The translations under genes were made by a program, and so were the position numbers. A stretch of DNA of 25,494 bases, from positions 1 to 25,494 of the forward strand of contig JADHVS010000043.1 in assembly GCA_016783865.1 (NCBI GenBank), read 5' to 3'. Every line of letters begins with the position of its first letter. Position 1 is the stretch's first letter. The stretch comes from Bacteroidales bacterium (GTDB taxonomy: Bacteria > Bacteroidota > Bacteroidia > Bacteroidales > SM23-62). This document shows positions 22,984 to 25,494 of this stretch, one piece after another. Below the pieces are notes generated by a model. The model was not told the origin of the DNA and ran no database searches. It was given only the letters and a program-made list of their open reading frames with translations.

Positions 22984-24921
22984 ATGAAGAGAACAGTGCG
23001 AATTCTATCATTATCTATAATCCTGTTGATAATTGTCCAATGTCGGTTTGAAGAGATTGATCAACCGAGTAGCGCTCAACCTGGCGAAATAATTGAACTT
23101 TCAATCACTGTTTATGATGATGTCGTACCTGAACCTAACCCACACAAGGGTGTACTCTGTATGCTAATTCCAGAAGATTGGTCGTTTGTTTCCGCGGACT
23201 ATAGTGGTTCATTGGGAACGGGTCAAATGGAACTTTCTCCTGATTGGGCTGACTCGACTGAAGCTTGTTATCCGGCATCGGAGATGGGTGAAAATATGAA
23301 TTGGATAGCATTGATTTCAGATACTGGTTATACATATAATGATCCCATAACCGTAACTGCTGTTGTTACATTACAAACCGGTCAAACAAACGGCTGTTTT
23401 GACCTGGGTTATCTTGTAACCAAGGCAACTCCTGATATCCTCTGTTCGAGTTGGTCTCCACTGTCTTTTCCTCATACGATTGGAATACCGGATTCCTGTC
23501 AGAGTAATAGTTGGGGTTATAGAGTCGAGTCCGCACCGGAGTGGACGGCTCTTTTCGACAGAGATTCAGGTTGGACAGGTGCTGATGGTATTTATTCTAT
23601 CCCATTATCGGGCAGCGAAGTCCCTTCAGATTCGAGTATAGACCAGACCTTACTGTTTTTCAGTGATACATTTATTGGTGAAGTTGATAGTTTAGGGCAT
23701 CGCATAAACTCAAGTTTGGTGAATAATACTTATGCCCTTTTGAATGGGACGGAACCTGATCCAAATCAAATCACGTTTTTCTGGGGAATAGACAATTACG
23801 GCCAACCAGAAGCCGTATTTCTACCCAATACTCCAAATACGAATCCTGGTGACTGGTATTGGTTAATGGATGGTATCTCAATTGATGGAGAGATTTATAT
23901 TTTTGGATTACGAATGGAAGAAGGAAGTGGGGGGCTGTTCAATTTTCAAATTGTGGGTGTTTCCCTTATAACATGTACTTTGGACTCAACGGGATCTCTC
24001 AGTAATTATGAGCAAGTGGATGCTCCGATCTTTTATGAAGATGAAGGAGATAGCTCGGCAATTACACTTGGACAAGCAGTAATGCCTTTAACTGAAGTTT
24101 CCAGTTTCCCCAATCCAGATGGTTACATTTATATCTATGGTCCTCGAAATGGGGGATCAGATCCGGGAGTTGTGGTTGCACGAGTACTACCGGAAAACTT
24201 TGAAGATTTCTCTTTGTGGGAATATTGGGATGGTCAAGATTGGACCTCTGATATATCTCTTTGCTCATCGATTACAGACCGGGTTTCGCAAGAATTCAGT
24301 GTTTCACCTACGGAGGATGGGATGTTTGTTATGGCATTTCAGTTAGATGGAATAAGCAGGAATGTAGCTATCCGATATGGCGACAGTCCCGTGGGTCCCT
24401 TTGGAGTATTTCACATTGTTTGGACTTGTCCAGAAGTGGACTCACTTCCTGGTATTTTCACGTATAATGCAAAAGCGCATCCCCATCTTTCAGATCCTGG
24501 AGAACTGTTGATAAGCTATAATGTGAATACCTTTAATTTTGGGGACCATTTTACGTATGCTGATATATATAGACCCAGATTTATCAGGTTGATTTTCGAT
24601 GATGATTCTCTTTACACAATTTCAGGTCAATATGAATATCCTAACTCATTTTCCGTTTACCAGAACTATCCTAACCCTTTTAATATTGCAACAACCTTGC
24701 GTTATTATCTGCTTGAAAGGAGGTATGTGAGGATAACTGTTTATGATATTCTGGGTAGGCAGGTAAAGAATCTATTCAGTGGATATCAGGATGAGGGCAA
24801 TTACTCCATAGTATGGAATGCTAAAAATGACTTAGGTACTTCGGTAAGTTCAGGCGTTTATCTGTATCAGATCCAAGCTGGTGAACTCACAGAAACAAGG
24901 AAAATGGTTTTATTGGAGTAG
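22984..24921 (+). CDS. Exported propeller protein with lipoprotein-like N-terminal domain and T9SS type-A tail (paralogue 3)
   Basis: This protein of about 645 residues has three parts. Residues 1-165 hold a hydrophobic signal segment, C20 in 'IIVQC' (possible lipid attachment), and the domain shared with the protein at 13575, including 'GVLCMLIPEDWSFVS' and 'LISDTGYT'. Residues about 185-540 are a propeller like that at 3315: 'DGIYSIPLSG', 'LLFFSDTFIGEVD' (D228), 'NNTYALL', 'ITFFW', 'GDWYWLMDG', and the closing 'HPHLSDPGELLISYNVN...YRPRFIRLIF'. Residues 558-645 are a T9SS type-A sorting domain: 'SVYQNYPNPFN', 'VRITVYDILGRQV', 'SGVYLYQIQAG', 'TRKMVLLE'. The first propeller motif has SDT where the paralogues have GDT. 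The ATG at 22984 gives a clean signal peptide; a TTG at 22972 is the alternative. It is the last gene of the locus. Confidence 0.78.
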   Translation: MKRTVRILSLSIILLIIVQCRFEEIDQPSSAQPGEIIELSITVYDDVVPEPNPHKGVLCMLIPEDWSFVSADYSGSLGTGQMELSPDWADSTEACYPASEMGENMNWIALISDTGYTYNDPITVTAVVTLQTGQTNGCFDLGYLVTKATPDILCSSWSPLSFPHTIGIPDSCQSNSWGYRVESAPEWTALFDRDSGWTGADGIYSIPLSGSEVPSDSSIDQTLLFFSDTFIGEVDSLGHRINSSLVNNTYALLNGTEPDPNQITFFWGIDNYGQPEAVFLPNTPNTNPGDWYWLMDGISIDGEIYIFGLRMEEGSGGLFNFQIVGVSLITCTLDSTGSLSNYEQVDAPIFYEDEGDSSAITLGQAVMPLTEVSSFPNPDGYIYIYGPRNGGSDPGVVVARVLPENFEDFSLWEYWDGQDWTSDISLCSSITDRVSQEFSVSPTEDGMFVMAFQLDGISRNVAIRYGDSPVGPFGVFHIVWTCPEVDSLPGIFTYNAKAHPHLSDPGELLISYNVNTFNFGDHFTYADIYRPRFIRLIFDDDSLYTISGQYEYPNSFSVYQNYPNPFNIATTLRYYLLERRYVRITVYDILGRQVKNLFSGYQDEGNYSIVWNAKNDLGTSVSSGVYLYQIQAGELTETRKMVLLE

Positions 24922-25013
24922 CCAATCGTAACCGAGTGGAATTTAATTGGAAGGGGTACATTAAATAGGAGTTAGATACCTGTAATTCTTCTTTCTAATC
25001 TACTTCGTTGATA

Positions 25014-25466
25014 ATGAGAAAAAATCATAAAAAATGGATGAAGTTTGCTTTACGAGAGGGAGAGAAAGCATTTGATGAGGGAGAGGTTCCGATTGGTGCT
25101 GTAGTCATTCACAACAACCAGATCATCGGAAAAGGGCATAATCAACGGGAAACCCTTCGTGATCCCACTGCGCATGCTGAAATGATAGCCATTACAGCTG
25201 CCTCAAATTATTTAAATGATTGGCGATTGGAAGAGTGTGTCCTTTACGTTACAAAAGAACCATGCCAAATGTGTGTTGGAGCCATCATCAATTCGCGAAT
25301 CGAAAAGGTGATTTTTGGTTGTTACGATGAAGGAGAGGGGTATTGTGGTTCACTCAATCAAATATGCAGCGATCCTCAATTTTCTCATCAGATATCAGTA
25401 AGGGGAGGTATTCTCGAGGAAGAGTGTAGGTCTTTGCTGGTTTCTTTTTTCAAAAGCAAACGATAA
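25014..25466 (+). CDS. tadA: tRNA-specific adenosine deaminase
   Basis: This 150-residue zinc enzyme converts adenosine-34 to inosine in the anticodon of tRNA-Arg(ACG) and is usually essential. The zinc and catalytic residues are H54 and E56 in the HAEM motif plus C84 and C87 in PCQMC. The flanking 'VPIGAVVIHNNQIIGKGHNQRE' and 'NDWRLEECVLYVTKEPCQMCVGAIINSRIEKVIFG' are diagnostic of TadA as opposed to cytidine deaminases. I chose the ATG at 25014 over the TTG at 25008. The 92-base gap from the previous gene and the housekeeping role suggest that it lies outside the sugar locus. No clear terminator is visible between them. Confidence 0.95.
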   Translation: MRKNHKKWMKFALREGEKAFDEGEVPIGAVVIHNNQIIGKGHNQRETLRDPTAHAEMIAITAASNYLNDWRLEECVLYVTKEPCQMCVGAIINSRIEKVIFGCYDEGEGYCGSLNQICSDPQFSHQISVRGGILEEECRSLLVSFFKSKR

Positions 25467-25494
25467 TCCTTATATTTTATACTGAAACGTGAAG

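Noticed and set aside
1..25494. CRISPR arrays, tRNA or rRNA genes, insertion sequences, integrase or attachment sites
   Set aside because: I saw no regularly spaced repeats, no transposase or integrase reading frame, and no RNA gene pattern; the accessory block shows no direct mobile-element trace.

Overview
The window looks like part of a chromosome from a Gram-negative bacterium of the FCB (Fibrobacteres-Chlorobi-Bacteroidetes) superphylum, or a related uncultured lineage such as Marinimicrobia, KSB1, Calditrichota or Ignavibacteria. The evidence is a large TonB-dependent receptor with an N-terminal carboxypeptidase-like domain, a PorV/PorQ-like outer-membrane protein, two proteins ending in type IX secretion (T9SS) type-A sorting domains of the 'NYPNPFN' kind, AT-rich DNA, and frequent TTG/GTG starts. 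The phylum is inferred; no rRNA or marker gene is present to fix it.

Layout. Positions 39-242 encode a small cold-shock protein, and 25014-25466 encode the tRNA adenosine deaminase TadA; these are housekeeping-type flanks. Between them lies an accessory block. Its left part has a UROD/MtaA-like methyltransferase (340-1386), a minus-strand nitrilase-superfamily gene (1458-2311) that is frameshifted near its 5' end and has lost its catalytic cysteine, and a divergent regulatory region. From 2534 to 24921 everything is on the plus strand with mostly short gaps: GntR/UTRA regulator, exported beta-propeller protein, TonB receptor, large secreted protein, PorV-like protein, sugar-binding protein, two sugar ABC permeases, small secreted T9SS-type protein, propeller protein without a signal peptide, (alpha/alpha)6 glycosidase-like protein, esterase-like protein, ROK sugar kinase, mannose-6-phosphate-isomerase-like protein, MalK/UgpC-type ATPase, and a second exported propeller protein with a T9SS-type tail.

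Inferred function. The block reads as a complete glycan-utilisation locus. Exported propeller proteins would bind or cut a glycan at the surface, the TonB receptor would bring fragments into the periplasm, the ABC importer would carry them into the cytoplasm, and cytoplasmic enzymes would process, de-esterify, phosphorylate and isomerise the sugars. It differs from a Bacteroidetes Sus-type locus: there is no SusD and no obvious classical extracellular glycosidase, and a full ABC importer is present. Its hallmark is three paralogous propeller proteins resembling the DUF4185/DUF5005 type, sharing an 'SIPL...GDT/SDT' N-terminal motif. One is fused between a lipoprotein-like N-terminal domain and a T9SS tail, and a neighbouring small protein has the same two end domains without the propeller. 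The substrate cannot be read from the sequence.

Other points of note are an 11-G homopolymer upstream of the cytoplasmic propeller gene, a near-consensus sigma70 promoter and possible operators upstream of the GntR gene, and three WW-containing repeats in an early extracellular loop of the TonB receptor.
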